Part shown: piece by piece, positions 17,429-26,900 of the stretch
Position numbering within the stretch: position 1 is the stretch's first letter
Layout of the letters: each line of letters opens with the position of its first letter
Assembly: GCA_025964675.1 (NCBI GenBank)
Contig: JAOPYI010000213.1
Span: 1-43,572, forward strand
Direction: 5' to 3'
DNA from: Sphaerisporangium sp.
GTDB taxonomy: Bacteria; Actinomycetota; Actinomycetes; Streptosporangiales; Streptosporangiaceae
Length of the DNA: 43,572 nucleotides
Made by a program: the position numbers and the translations under genes
Notes under the pieces: generated by a model
The model's database searches: none
Seen by the model: the letters and a program-made list of their open reading frames with translations, nothing else
Told to the model about the DNA's origin: nothing

Positions 17429-17818
17429 ATGAACACCCACCACCGAGGCCGCTGGCCGATCACCGCCGACCTGGCCTTCCTGCGGCGGCAGCTCCGCGAC
17501 CACGCGGCCGGCGCCGGACTTGGCGGAACGCGGCTGGACGACCTGCTGATCGCCGCCAACGAGGCCGCCACCAACGTCCTGGAGCACGGCGGCGGGGGCG
17601 GCACCCTGACCATCTGGCACGACGGTACGGACCTGACCGTCGACGTGGTCGACACCGTCGGGCGGCTCACCCCCCTGGACGTCCACCGCAGGCGCCCGTC
17701 CGCCCCCATGGACCGGGGCTTCGGAATGTGGCTGATGGGCCAGCTGTGCGACGAGTTCACGATCCGCCAGCTCAGCGGACGGTCCCAGGTCCGCCTGCGC
17801 ATGCGCCTCAGCACCTGA
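17429..17818 (+). CDS. HATPase_c anti-sigma factor / serine kinase (RsbW-like)
   Basis: The 129-residue GHKL-fold protein has N-box LLIAANEAATNVLEHGGG, G1-like box VDVVDTVGRL and G2-like box RGFGMWLMGQL. Proteins of this type bind a sigma factor and phosphorylate a STAS partner. It is the third member of the phosphatase-STAS-kinase set, 119 bp downstream of the STAS gene. ATG 17429 is preceded by AGGGGA. No sigma factor gene is adjacent, so the controlled sigma factor, if any, is encoded elsewhere. Confidence 0.85.
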   Translation: MNTHHRGRWPITADLAFLRRQLRDHAAGAGLGGTRLDDLLIAANEAATNVLEHGGGGGTLTIWHDGTDLTVDVVDTVGRLTPLDVHRRRPSAPMDRGFGMWLMGQLCDEFTIRQLSGRSQVRLRMRLST

Positions 17819-17924
17819 CCTTGTAACTGGTCCGGCCGCACCCGGAGTCTCAGCTGGAGTGAGGCGGCTACGCCCGCGGTGAATTCGTGGTGACGCTGGT
17901 TCCTGTGAAGCAAGGATGGCCACT

Positions 17925-18920
17925 ATGAGGATTCTTGTGCTGGGAGGCACCCATTTCGTGGGCCGGGCCGTGGTCGAGGGGGCGCTGGCACGGGGTGATG
18001 AGGTGACCACGCTCAACCGGGGGAGGAGCCGCCCCGCGGCGGCGGGGGTGGAGGCGGTCATCGCCGACAGGACCGACCCCGACGCGCTGCGCCAGGCGCT
18101 CGGAGACGGGGAGTGGGACGCGGTCGTCGACACCTGGAGCGGGGCGCCGCGCGTGATCCGGGACTCCGCCGCGCTGCTGGCCGGCCGGGCCGGCCACTAC
18201 GGGTACGTGTCCAGCCGGTCGGTCTACCGGTGGCCCTTTCCGGTCGGCGCCGACGAGCACGCCCCGCTGGTCGACGGCGACCCGGAGGCGTACGACGAGG
18301 AGGACTACGCCGGTGCCAAGCGCGGTGGGGAGCTCGCCGTCCTGGAGGCGTTCGGCGACCGCGCCCTGCTGGCCCGCGCCGGACTCGTCATCGGCCCTTA
18401 CGAGAACGTCGGCCGGCTGCCCTGGTGGCTGCGCCGCCTCCAGCGCGGCGGGCGGGTGCTGGCGCCCGGGGAGCCTTCCCGTCCACTCCAGTACATCGAT
18501 GCCAGGGACATGGCGGCGTGGATGCTCACCGCCGCGGAGCGCGGTCTCGGCGGCGCCTTCAACACCGTAAGCCGGCCCGGGCACACCAGCATGGGCGAGC
18601 TGCTCGAAACAGCGGTGCGGGTGACCGGATCCGACGCCGAACTGGTCTGGGTCTCGTCCGAACTGATCGAGGAGGCGGGCGTCAGCCCGTGGCTCGAGCT
18701 GCCGATCTGGGTGCCGTCCGACGCCGAGTACGGCGGCATGCACGACTCGGACGTCTCCGCGGCCCACGAGGCGGGGCTGACCTGCCGTCCCGTCCAGGAG
18801 ACGGTCGCCGACACCTGGGCCTGGCTCCAAGCCGAGGGGGACCCGCGACTCCGGCCCGACAGGCCGGAGGTCGGGCTCGACCCCGCCAAGGAGAAGCAGG
18901 TGCTCGACACGCTCGTCTGA
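17925..18920 (+). CDS. NAD-dependent epimerase/dehydratase-like SDR
   Basis: This extended/atypical SDR of 331 residues has the Rossmann motif MRILVLGGTHFVGRAVV at the very N-terminus, followed by YGYVSSRSVY and a possible YxxxK-like site in YDEEDYAGAKRGGE. It resembles the isoflavone-reductase/CSP41-like group of nucleotide-sugar epimerase relatives. I chose ATG 17925, not the ATG 9 bp upstream, because AAGGA is 8 bp before it and the GGTHFVG motif then sits in its usual place. The substrate is unknown. It stands alone; the neighbouring oxidoreductase is convergent. Confidence 0.8.
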   Translation: MRILVLGGTHFVGRAVVEGALARGDEVTTLNRGRSRPAAAGVEAVIADRTDPDALRQALGDGEWDAVVDTWSGAPRVIRDSAALLAGRAGHYGYVSSRSVYRWPFPVGADEHAPLVDGDPEAYDEEDYAGAKRGGELAVLEAFGDRALLARAGLVIGPYENVGRLPWWLRRLQRGGRVLAPGEPSRPLQYIDARDMAAWMLTAAERGLGGAFNTVSRPGHTSMGELLETAVRVTGSDAELVWVSSELIEEAGVSPWLELPIWVPSDAEYGGMHDSDVSAAHEAGLTCRPVQETVADTWAWLQAEGDPRLRPDRPEVGLDPAKEKQVLDTLV

Positions 18921-18998
18921 GAAGCTTGACCGCTGCTCTTCTGTGCTCGACATGGGGTCGTGTGGACCGCGACGTATCCGCGGAACGCCGAGGTTGGC

Positions 18999-20036
18999 TC
19001 AGACTGTGATGGCGACCTTCCCTCGTGCCTTCCCGGCATCGAGGTGGCGCATGGCCTCCGGCACTCGATCCAGCGAGTAGGTTCTGTCGATACTCGGCGT
19101 CACCTTGCCCGCCTCGATGAGGTCGGTGAGCCGTTCGAGGTCGCTGGAGCGCTCCTTGGGGATGAAACCGGTCAGCCGCTGGCCCACGAACCGTGACAGG
19201 GCCAGGGCCCGCAGCTGCCGGCCCATGCCTCCCGTCAGGTTTTCGCCTTCCTCGCCGCCGACGAGGACGGCCGTCCCGGTGGGGGTGAGCGCGCGGCGGA
19301 GCCGTGACAGGGCGGGGTTTCCTGCGATGTCGAGGATCAGGTCGTAGCGGTGGGTACCGTCGGCGAAGTCGTCGCGGGTGTAGTCGATGACATGGTCGGC
19401 ACCGAGGGATCGCACCAGGTCGAGTTTCGTGGTGCTGCACACGCCGGTGACCTGCGCCCCGAAGGCCTTGGCCAGTTGCACGGCGTAGCTGCCGACGCCG
19501 CCCGACGCACCGGTGATCAACACCTTCTGCCCCTGCTGGACATTGCCGACGTCGCACACAGCCCGCAGGGCGGTGACCGCCGAGACCGGAATCACCGCGG
19601 CCTGCTCGAAGGTGGCGTTCACCGGCTTGCGGGCCAGCTTGTCCTCCCGGGCCACGGCGTACTCGGCGAAAGATCCTTTCCCGAAACCGAACACCTCGTC
19701 ACCTGGGGAGAACCTGGTCACCGCCGAACCGACCGCGACGACCGTGCCGGCGACATCTCCCATGGCCACCGGGTTCTTCGGCCGGCGGATCCCGAAGCCG
19801 AGGCGGAGCAGATACGGCCGGCCCGTCATCAGATGCCACGTGCCCCGAGACAGACCCGCCGCGTGCACTCGTAGGAGCACCTCGTTGTCGGCGGCCTCCG
19901 GTCGGGTGATCCGCGCGAGGCGCAAGACGTCGGCCGAGCCGTACGTGTGCTGCACGATCGCCTGCATCGTGCTTCCCGCCGTCGCCGTACTGTCGCCGTC
20001 GCCGCCCATCGCAGCGTGCTGCCGTTGAGATCCCAT
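18999..20036 (-). CDS. NAD(P)-dependent MDR-family oxidoreductase (quinone reductase-like)
   Basis: The 345-residue medium-chain dehydrogenase/reductase has a GroES-like domain (about 35-150; NPVAMGDVAGTVVAVGSAV, FSPGDEVFGFGKGSFAEY). Its cofactor domain has ITGASGGVGSYAVQLAKAFG. The structural-zinc Cys cluster and catalytic Cys/His are absent, so it belongs to the zinc-independent quinone oxidoreductase branch. Start ATG 20036 has GAAGGGAAG about 6 bp upstream; the conserved domain begins about 23 residues later (MQAIVQHTYG). Two tandem TTCGTATG repeats upstream may be its operator. Confidence 0.88.
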   Translation of the reverse strand: MGSQRQHAAMGGDGDSTATAGSTMQAIVQHTYGSADVLRLARITRPEAADNEVLLRVHAAGLSRGTWHLMTGRPYLLRLGFGIRRPKNPVAMGDVAGTVVAVGSAVTRFSPGDEVFGFGKGSFAEYAVAREDKLARKPVNATFEQAAVIPVSAVTALRAVCDVGNVQQGQKVLITGASGGVGSYAVQLAKAFGAQVTGVCSTTKLDLVRSLGADHVIDYTRDDFADGTHRYDLILDIAGNPALSRLRRALTPTGTAVLVGGEEGENLTGGMGRQLRALALSRFVGQRLTGFIPKERSSDLERLTDLIEAGKVTPSIDRTYSLDRVPEAMRHLDAGKARGKVAITV

Positions 20037-20047
20037 GACCGCTTCCC

Positions 20048-20063
20048 TTCGTATGTTCGTATG
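20048..20063. repeat. Tandem TTCGTATG direct repeat in the oxidoreductase leader
   Basis: Two perfect 8-bp copies lie back to back at 20048-20055 and 20056-20063, 12 bp upstream of the oxidoreductase start. This position suits an operator or overlap with the transcription start. No regulator gene of known matching type is adjacent. Confidence 0.4.
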
Positions 20064-20205
20064 ATGGTGATTTCCGTGCGTGCCGCGCTGGCCATCTGCT
20101 CCGCCGAGTCCGGCCCCGACCGCCGCCGGCCGACCAGAACCGAGTTGATCGACCTGACTGTCGACCGCCTCGGATCACGATCTCGTAAGTGGTCGGCTGG
20201 GACAT
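20064..20205 (-). pseudogene. Possible degraded small ORF (TTYEI-type N-terminus)
   Basis: On the minus strand, ATG 20205 opens a frame beginning MSQPTTYEIVIRG, which resembles the start of small actinobacterial proteins that accompany regulators. After this the frame becomes low-complexity Arg-rich sequence and runs into the oxidoreductase gene. I interpret it as a truncated remnant, with low certainty. Confidence 0.25.
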
Positions 20206-20250
20206 GGCTCGATCATCACGTCGAGCGGCACGACCCGGCCTCACACGGCT

Positions 20251-20276
20251 CGCCATCTCACCCGGGTGAGATGGCG
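20251..20276. promoter_or_regulatory. 26-bp perfect palindrome upstream of the LuxR-family regulator
   Basis: Each 13-bp half is CGCCATCTCACCC and its exact reverse complement, with no spacer. It ends 26 bp before the chosen start of the regulator, so it overlaps the likely promoter/leader. It could be an operator for the regulator or another protein, or a leader hairpin. LAL regulators do not have a single known consensus that I can match here. Confidence 0.5.
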
Positions 20277-20302
20277 GCTGTAGGGTCTTGAAGGTGACCA
20301 CG

Positions 20303-22495
20303 GTGTGGGAGATGAGCCTGGCGGCTACGAAGCTGCGCCCACCCGTGCCGCCCGGTCAGCTTGTTCGCCGGTCCCGACTCGACGACATCCTCGACTCCGG
20401 CATCGACAGCCAAGTCCGATTAGTCCTGGTAAGCGCCCCGGCCGGCTCAGGCAAGTCAACCCTTCTAGCGTCGTGGTTGGCTGGCCGGCCCGAAGCTGTC
20501 GCCTGGCTGCAGGCAGAGGAGAGCGACTCGGATCCGGCCCGGTTCTGGTCCTACCTGGTCGAAGCCATCGAGCAAGCTCACCCGATCGCCCCAAACGATC
20601 TGAAGCCGGTCGTGGTTGGGTCGAAGGGGGACGACCTCGTCGTTGTATCCGCTCTTGTGAACCAGCTCGCCGAAGTCGCCGGCCCGCTCGTTGTCGTCAT
20701 CGACGACTACCACCTGATCGACAACGGCAGCGTGCAGCGAGGCATGGAACGCCTCATCGATCTGTGTCCGCACCAGGTCACCATCGTGCTTTCCACCCGA
20801 ATCGATCCGCCCTTCCGGCTCGGTCGGCTACGAGTACGCGATCAGATCGCGGAGATTCGCGGTGCCGATCTGCGGTTCGATACCGACGAGGCTTCCGGTC
20901 TGCTTGGTTCCGCGGGGCAATCGCTCGACCGAGCTCTTCTCGATCAGCTCTGTGGCCGCACGGAAGGCTGGGCCGCCGGGCTCGTGCTCGCGGGTCTCTC
21001 GCTTGGACGGGCCACCGACCCCAGCGAGTTCATCGAAGCATTCCGGGGCGACGATCAGCTCGTTATCGAGTATCTCCGCGACGAGTTCCTCGCCGCGGTC
21101 GATGCGAACGATCGCCAACGCCTCCTGGAGACATCGATCCTCGACCAGCTCAGTGGCGCCCTTGTCGATTCCGTCACCGGCGAACCCGGCGGTGTGAAGT
21201 GGTTGAGCGACACCGCGAGCGTGAATCAACTCCTGATCGGTCTGGACCGCACCGGCACCTGGTTTCGCTACCACCACCTCCTTCGCGATCTGCTTCGGCT
21301 CGAAGCGCAGCAGGCTTTCCCGGAGCGGATACCCGACCTCCACGCACGCGCCGCGGCATGGTTTGACTCCCAGGGCGACCATGGCCAGGCAATCGTCCAT
21401 CGGCTTGCCGCCGGTGACGTCCACAAAGCGGCCCAACTTCTGCTCGTCCATGGACCGCGGCTTCTCGCTGATGGCCAGACCGAAACCCTCCGGGGTTTCC
21501 TCGAACAACTTGGCGACGTGGCGAAAACAGTGACGTGGTGCGCTCTGCTGTATGGCTGGTGCGAATACATCAGCGGTCGTTATTCACGTTCGGAGAGTTG
21601 GCTCGACATCATGCTCGATGTGGCGCCGGAGGGCTTCGACCAGACCCCGGCGACCTCCCTACGCATGAACATCTCTCTCGCCCGAGGTGACGTCGCCACT
21701 GCGCTCCGCGCTGCTCGACAGGTGACCGCGACCGATCAACTGGTGTCATTCTCATGCGATCTCGCGACCGCTATTGGTGCGGCCTACGCCTGGGCGGGGC
21801 AGGCCGACGAAGCCAGGCGGGTCCTCCGGTTCGCGGCAGAGAAAGCCGATGCCGAACGATTCCGAACAGCACACGTCTTGGCCCTCGTGTACCAGGCCAT
21901 AGTGGAGTTCGATGACGGCTCCCCAGCAAGCGCTCAGACCGCTGCGTCCACAGCGGTAGACACTGCACAAAAGTTCGGGCTGGCCGCCTACCACGGAGTC
22001 GCGCCCGCGTATGCGATTCGAGCGCGAACCGGCGGTGACCCTGCTCGCGCTCACGCGGACGCGTTGCACGCTCTGAACCTGGCCAGACGAGCGTCCACCG
22101 ATCTTGCGCTTGGTTACGTCCTAACGGCCTGCGGCGACACGCTCATCGGCTTGGGTGATCCCGCCGGGCAGCCGCTCCTTGCAGAAGCCCGGTCCGTCTT
22201 CGCCCGGTGCCCCGACCCTGGCGTTGCCGGTAGATACCTGACTCGCACCGAATCTCGCCATGGCCTCGCTCAGGTGAGCGGCAGTCCGGTCGTCGTACTC
22301 GTCGAGCAACTGACTGAACGCGAGATAGCCGTCTTGCGGTACTTGCCCGCGAACATGTCACAACGCGACATCGCGTCGGAGCTGTATGTGACGCTCAACA
22401 CCGTGAAGACACACTGCCGCGCGATCTACCGCAAACTCGGTGTCGGGGACCGCAAAGCCGCAGTCCAGGCCGCACGCGACCTGCACCTCCTCTAG
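20303..22495 (+). CDS. Large ATP-binding LuxR-family transcriptional regulator (LAL/MalT-like)
   Basis: The protein is about 730 residues. The N-terminal STAND-type ATPase contains Walker A SAPAGSGKSTLLASWL and Walker B PLVVVIDDYHLID, followed by winged-helix and TPR-like helical repeats. The C-terminal LuxR HTH is LTEREIAVLRYLP...ASELYVTLNTVKTHCRAIY. Such proteins are usually inducer-activated transcription activators. Start choice: GTG 20303 has AGGTGA 5 bp upstream; ATG 20312 gives the family-typical MSLAATKLRPP, and TTG 20288 is the longest option. By eye its codons are less G/C-biased than the neighbours, and a recombinase remnant follows, suggesting lateral gain. The target genes are unknown. 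Confidence 0.88.
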   Translation: MWEMSLAATKLRPPVPPGQLVRRSRLDDILDSGIDSQVRLVLVSAPAGSGKSTLLASWLAGRPEAVAWLQAEESDSDPARFWSYLVEAIEQAHPIAPNDLKPVVVGSKGDDLVVVSALVNQLAEVAGPLVVVIDDYHLIDNGSVQRGMERLIDLCPHQVTIVLSTRIDPPFRLGRLRVRDQIAEIRGADLRFDTDEASGLLGSAGQSLDRALLDQLCGRTEGWAAGLVLAGLSLGRATDPSEFIEAFRGDDQLVIEYLRDEFLAAVDANDRQRLLETSILDQLSGALVDSVTGEPGGVKWLSDTASVNQLLIGLDRTGTWFRYHHLLRDLLRLEAQQAFPERIPDLHARAAAWFDSQGDHGQAIVHRLAAGDVHKAAQLLLVHGPRLLADGQTETLRGFLEQLGDVAKTVTWCALLYGWCEYISGRYSRSESWLDIMLDVAPEGFDQTPATSLRMNISLARGDVATALRAARQVTATDQLVSFSCDLATAIGAAYAWAGQADEARRVLRFAAEKADAERFRTAHVLALVYQAIVEFDDGSPASAQTAASTAVDTAQKFGLAAYHGVAPAYAIRARTGGDPARAHADALHALNLARRASTDLALGYVLTACGDTLIGLGDPAGQPLLAEARSVFARCPDPGVAGRYLTRTESRHGLAQVSGSPVVVLVEQLTEREIAVLRYLPANMSQRDIASELYVTLNTVKTHCRAIYRKLGVGDRKAAVQAARDLHLL

Positions 22496-22584
22496 TACGG
22501 CAGCCGCCTTTCGGGATCATGGTGGAGTTCGAGCGCGCTGTTGCCTGGTGCCGACGGCGCCAGTGTGACCATCGCAAACGGTGG

Positions 22585-22698
22585 GCCAGGTCGCGGATCG
22601 GCTGTGACCGGCGCGCCGGCGGCGAGTCCGTCACCGTGATCGCCAAGCCCCTGAAGGTCGGGCGCTCCACGCTGTACTGGGCACTGGAAGACGACGAG
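22585..22698 (+). pseudogene. Remnant of a serine recombinase/invertase C-terminal helix-turn-helix
   Basis: The frame reads AGGESVTVIAKPLKVGRST then LYWALEDDE. This matches the C-terminal HTH of resolvase/invertase proteins, in which a GESVxxIAxxLxVGRSTLYRAL pattern is typical. The catalytic resolvase domain is absent and the upstream frame is disordered. It lies between the atypical LuxR gene and the acyltransferase, and may mark the edge of an old insertion. Confidence 0.5.
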
Positions 22699-22738
22699 CC
22701 ACGCCCGCCCCCTGGGACGATTTCGGTAGGTTGGCTCG

Positions 22739-23923
22739 GTGCCGACTACTCCTCCTACGGTCTCCCCCGCGACGACGGCCTCCTCGACACGTCTGGCCTG
22801 GCTGGACGCGCTGCGCGGCGTCGGGGCGCTCGCGGTGGTGGCCGAGCACCTGCTGCCCTGGGTGGTTCCATCGCTGCGTCCCTACTGGTTCAACCTGGGC
22901 GTCTACGGCATTCTGGTGTTCTTCCTGGTCAGCGGCTACATCATCCCGACCTCGCTGGAGCGGCGCGGCGATGTCAGGGCCTTCTGGATCAGCAGGGTCT
23001 TCCGCCTCTACCCGCTCTACCTCGGCGTCATAGGCCTCGTCCTCGTCATGAGCTGGTGGATACCGGTGCGCGGAACCGTGCCACGCGACGCGTCCGCCGT
23101 CGCGGCCCACGCCACGATGCTGCTGGACGTGGTCGGCGTCGCGGGCGTCGCCGACACCATGTGGACGCTGTCGTACGAGATGGTGTTCTACCTGCTGGTC
23201 ACCGCGCTGTTCGTGACCGGGACGCACCGGCGCAGCGGGGTGACGGCCGTGCTGTTCGGACTCGCGGCCCTCGCCGAAGGACTCGTGCTCTCCTCGGCCC
23301 CGCTGGCTGGCGGCTGGGTCGCGTGGGCGTCGTGCGGGGTGTTCGCCGTGGGGCTGGCCTGCGTGGTCTCCAACCGGTTCCGTACGGCCGCCGCCTGCTC
23401 GCTGGCCTTCATGGCGCTCGTCCTGCTGCTTCTGGGCAGCAGGACCCCGTGGTTCGGCGCGGCCATCGTGGCCGTCATGTTCGCCGGCACGGCGATCTAC
23501 CGCTGGGAGCAGGGCACGGGAGGGCTGTGGCCGGTGGCCGTCACCACGGTGCTCGTGGCGCTCGCCCCCGTCTGGGCGATCCAGGCCGGATGGTGGTGGG
23601 TACAGCCGGACGTGTGGATCACCACCGTCGCGCTCGCCGGGGCCACCTTCGCCGGCGCGATGGCCTTGCGGCACCGCCGGCTGCCGCGCTTCCTGCTCTG
23701 GCTCGGGCTGGTCAGCTACTCCCTCTACCTTGTGCACCACCCGCTGCTGAAATTCCTCGTCGCGATCACGGGCGACCTGCGCTGGTCGCCGCTGCGCGTG
23801 CAGATCCCGATGGCCTTGGTCTTCCTGATCGCCATCCTGCTCGCGAGCTGGCTGGCGTACCGTTTCGTCGAGAAACCCATGCAGCGCCTCGGACGGCGTC
23901 TGGCCCGGGGTATAGGTCACTGA
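22739..23923 (+). CDS. Acyltransferase family 3 (OafA/YrhL-type) membrane protein
   Basis: The 394-residue integral membrane protein has about ten hydrophobic helices. The family opening motif is RLAWLDALRGVGALAVVAEH (the RxxxLDxxRGxA..VxxxH pattern, with the catalytic His). It is followed by GVYGILVFFLVSGYII and FWISRVFRLYPLYL. The C-terminus SYSLYLVHHPLL and FVEKPMQRLG are also typical. These proteins O-acetylate or acylate cell-surface or secondary-metabolite sugars; the substrate here is unknown. The start is GTG 22739 with a GGTAGG-like site upstream. It ends 11 bp before the formate dehydrogenase gene, but a functional link is not evident. Confidence 0.87.
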   Translation: MPTTPPTVSPATTASSTRLAWLDALRGVGALAVVAEHLLPWVVPSLRPYWFNLGVYGILVFFLVSGYIIPTSLERRGDVRAFWISRVFRLYPLYLGVIGLVLVMSWWIPVRGTVPRDASAVAAHATMLLDVVGVAGVADTMWTLSYEMVFYLLVTALFVTGTHRRSGVTAVLFGLAALAEGLVLSSAPLAGGWVAWASCGVFAVGLACVVSNRFRTAAACSLAFMALVLLLLGSRTPWFGAAIVAVMFAGTAIYRWEQGTGGLWPVAVTTVLVALAPVWAIQAGWWWVQPDVWITTVALAGATFAGAMALRHRRLPRFLLWLGLVSYSLYLVHHPLLKFLVAITGDLRWSPLRVQIPMALVFLIAILLASWLAYRFVEKPMQRLGRRLARGIGH

Positions 23924-23934
23924 AAACGGGGCAG

Positions 23935-26900
23935 ATGAAGCGCATGGGACTGCGGGAATGGGTCGCGCGCTGGCCGGTGTACCGCCAGCTCCAGGGTGAG
24001 GACGGCAGGAGTGCCGCCGCCCGTTCCCCTCGTACGGAATCCATGGCTCCCCGCACGGCCGAGGCCGACAAGGTGGCCAGGTCGGTGTGCCCGTACTGTG
24101 CGGTCGGCTGCGGACAGCTCGTCTACGTCAAGGACGGCCGGGTCACCCAGATCGAGGGCGACCCCGACTCGCCCATCTCGCGCGGCCGCCTTTGCCCGAA
24201 GGGGTCCGCCAGCAAGCAACTCGTGACCCGCCCCAGCCGGGCCACCGAGGTCCTGTACCGCCGCCCGCACGGCACCGAGTGGGAGCGGCTCGACCTCGAG
24301 CAGGCGATGGACATGATCACCGACCGTGTCGTGGAGACCAGGCGCCGCACGTGGGAGGAGACCAGCGAGGGCCACCTCGTACGCCGCACACTCGGCATCG
24401 CGAGCCTTGGCGGGGCGACGCTCGACAACGAAGAGAACTACCTGATGAAGAAGCTCTACACCGCCATGGGCGCGGTGCAGATCGAGAATCAGGCGCGTAT
24501 TTGACACTCCGCCACCGTCCCCGGTCTGGGGACCAGCTTCGGGCGTGGCGGCGCGACCAACTACCAGCAGGATCTGGTCAACAGTGACTGCGTCGTCATC
24601 CAGGGCTCCAACATGGCCGAATGCCATCCGGTGGGGTTCCAGTGGGTGATGGAGGCCAAGGCACGCGGGGCCAAGGTCTTCCACATCGACCCGCGCTTCA
24701 CCCGCACCAGCGCGATGGCGGACCACTTCGTTCCGATCCGCGCGGGCAGCGACATCGTGCTGCTCGGCGCGCTGATCAACCACGTGCTGGCGGGTGAGCA
24801 CGACTTCAGGGAGTACGTGCTGGCCTACACCAACGCCTCCGTCATCGTGTCGGAGGACTTCCGCGACACCGAGGATCTTGACGGCCTGTTCTCCGGGTTC
24901 GACGGGGAGACGCGCACGTACGACCCGTCGAGCTGGTCCTACCAGGGCCTCGAGGAGGAGGCGGCCGCGGGCCAGAGCGGCGAGCACGCCGCGGAGGGGC
25001 GCCACCACGCGGAGACCGCCAGGGCCGACCAGTACGGCTCCGGCGGCGCGGCCGCCCACCCCCGCCCGCACACCGACGAGACCCTGCGCCACCCTCGCTG
25101 CGTCTACCAGGTGCTCAAGCGGCACTTCGCCCGCTACACGCCCGAGATGGTGGAGGAGGTCTGCGGCATCCCGGCCGAGGACTTCCACCGGCTGGCCGAG
25201 GCCGTCGTCGCCGCGAGCGGCAGGGAGCGCACAACGGCGTGGGTCTACTCGGTCGGCTGGACCCAGCACACCGTCGGCGCGCAGTACATCCGCGCGGCGT
25301 CCATCCTGCAGCTACTGCTGGGCAACATGGGCCGCCCGGGCGGCGGGATCCTGGCGTTGCGCGGCCACGCCAGCATCCAGGGCTCCACCGACATCCCGAC
25401 GCTTTTCAACATCCTGCCCGGCTACCTGCCCATGCCGCACGCCCACTCGACCCGCACCCTCGACGAGTACCTCGACCACGCCGCCGGCGACACCGGCTTC
25501 TGGGGTAACAAGAGGTCCTACATGGTGAGCCTGCTGAAGTCCTGGTGGGGTGACGCGGCGACCGAGGACAACGACTTCTGTTTCGGCTACCTGCCGCGCC
25601 TGACCGGCGACCACGGCACCTACGCCACCGTGCTCGGCCAGATCGACGGCATCGTCAAGGGCTACTTCGTCGTCGGCGAGAACCCGGCGGTCGGCTCGTC
25701 CGGAGGCCGCACGCAGCGGCTGGGCCTCGCCAACCTCGACTGGCTGGTCGTGCGAGACATGACGCTGGTCGAGACCGCCACATTCTGGAAGGACGGCCCC
25801 GAGATAGAGACGGGCGAGACGCGCGCCGAGGACATCGCCACCGAGGTGTTCTTCCTGCCGGCCGCCAGCCACGTCGAGAAAGAGGGCACCTTCACCCAGA
25901 CCCAGCGGCTGCTCCAGTGGCGGGAGAAGGCCGTGGAGCCGCCCGGCGACTGCCGCAGCGACCTGTGGTTCTACTACCACCTGGGCAAGCGGATCAGGCA
26001 GCGGATCTCCGACGACGAGATCGACCGCCCGCTCCGCGACCTCACCTGGGACTACCCAGAACACGGCGAGAACCGCGACCCGTCGGCGGAGGCGGTGCTG
26101 CGCGAGATCAATGGCACCGGGCCCGACGGCCGCACGCTGTCGTCCTACCTCGACCTGAAGCCCGACGGCTCCACGCGCAGCGGCTGCTGGATCTACTGCG
26201 GCGTCTACGCCGGCGAGGTCAACCAGGCCGCGCGCCGCAAGCCGGGGCGGTCGCCCGTCGCCCCCGAGTGGGGCTGGGCGTGGCCGCTCAACCGGCGCAT
26301 CCTGTACAACCGGGCCTCGGCCGACCCCAAGGGCAGGCCGTGGAGCGAGCGCAAGGCGCATATCTGGTGGGACGCCGACAAGGGGGAGTGGACAGGTGCG
26401 GACGTGCCCGACTTCGAGAAGGACAAGCCGCCGGACTACCGGCCGCCGCCCGGCGCGACCGCCCAGGCCGCGCTGTCGGGCACCGACGCGTTCATCATGC
26501 AGGCCGACGGCAAGGGCTGGCTGTTCGCCCCGGCCGGGCTTGCCGACGGGCCGCTGCCCGCGCACTACGAGCCGCACGAGTCACCGCTGCCCAACATCAT
26601 GTACGGCCAGCGGGCCAACCCGGCGCGCAAGGTCTACAACCGCGCCGAGTCGCCGTACAACCCGGCGGGCTCGCCTCGCTTCCCGTACGTGCTCACCACC
26701 TACCGCCTCACCGAGCACCACACCGCGGGCGGCATGAGCAGGACCCTGCCGTACCTCGCCGAGCTGCAGCCGGAGATGTTCTGCGAGGTCTCGCCCGAGC
26801 TGGCCGCCGAGCGCGGGCTGGTCAACGGAGGGTGGGCGACGATCGTGACGAGCCGGGCGGCCATAGAGGCCCGCGTGCTGGTCAGCGAGCGGATACGACC

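Noticed and set aside
24502-24504. Nonsense mutation splitting fdhA into two genes
   Set aside because: The TGA is at the exact FDH Sec position, is followed by a proper SECIS hairpin, and lies in a region with tRNA-Sec, selA and selD.
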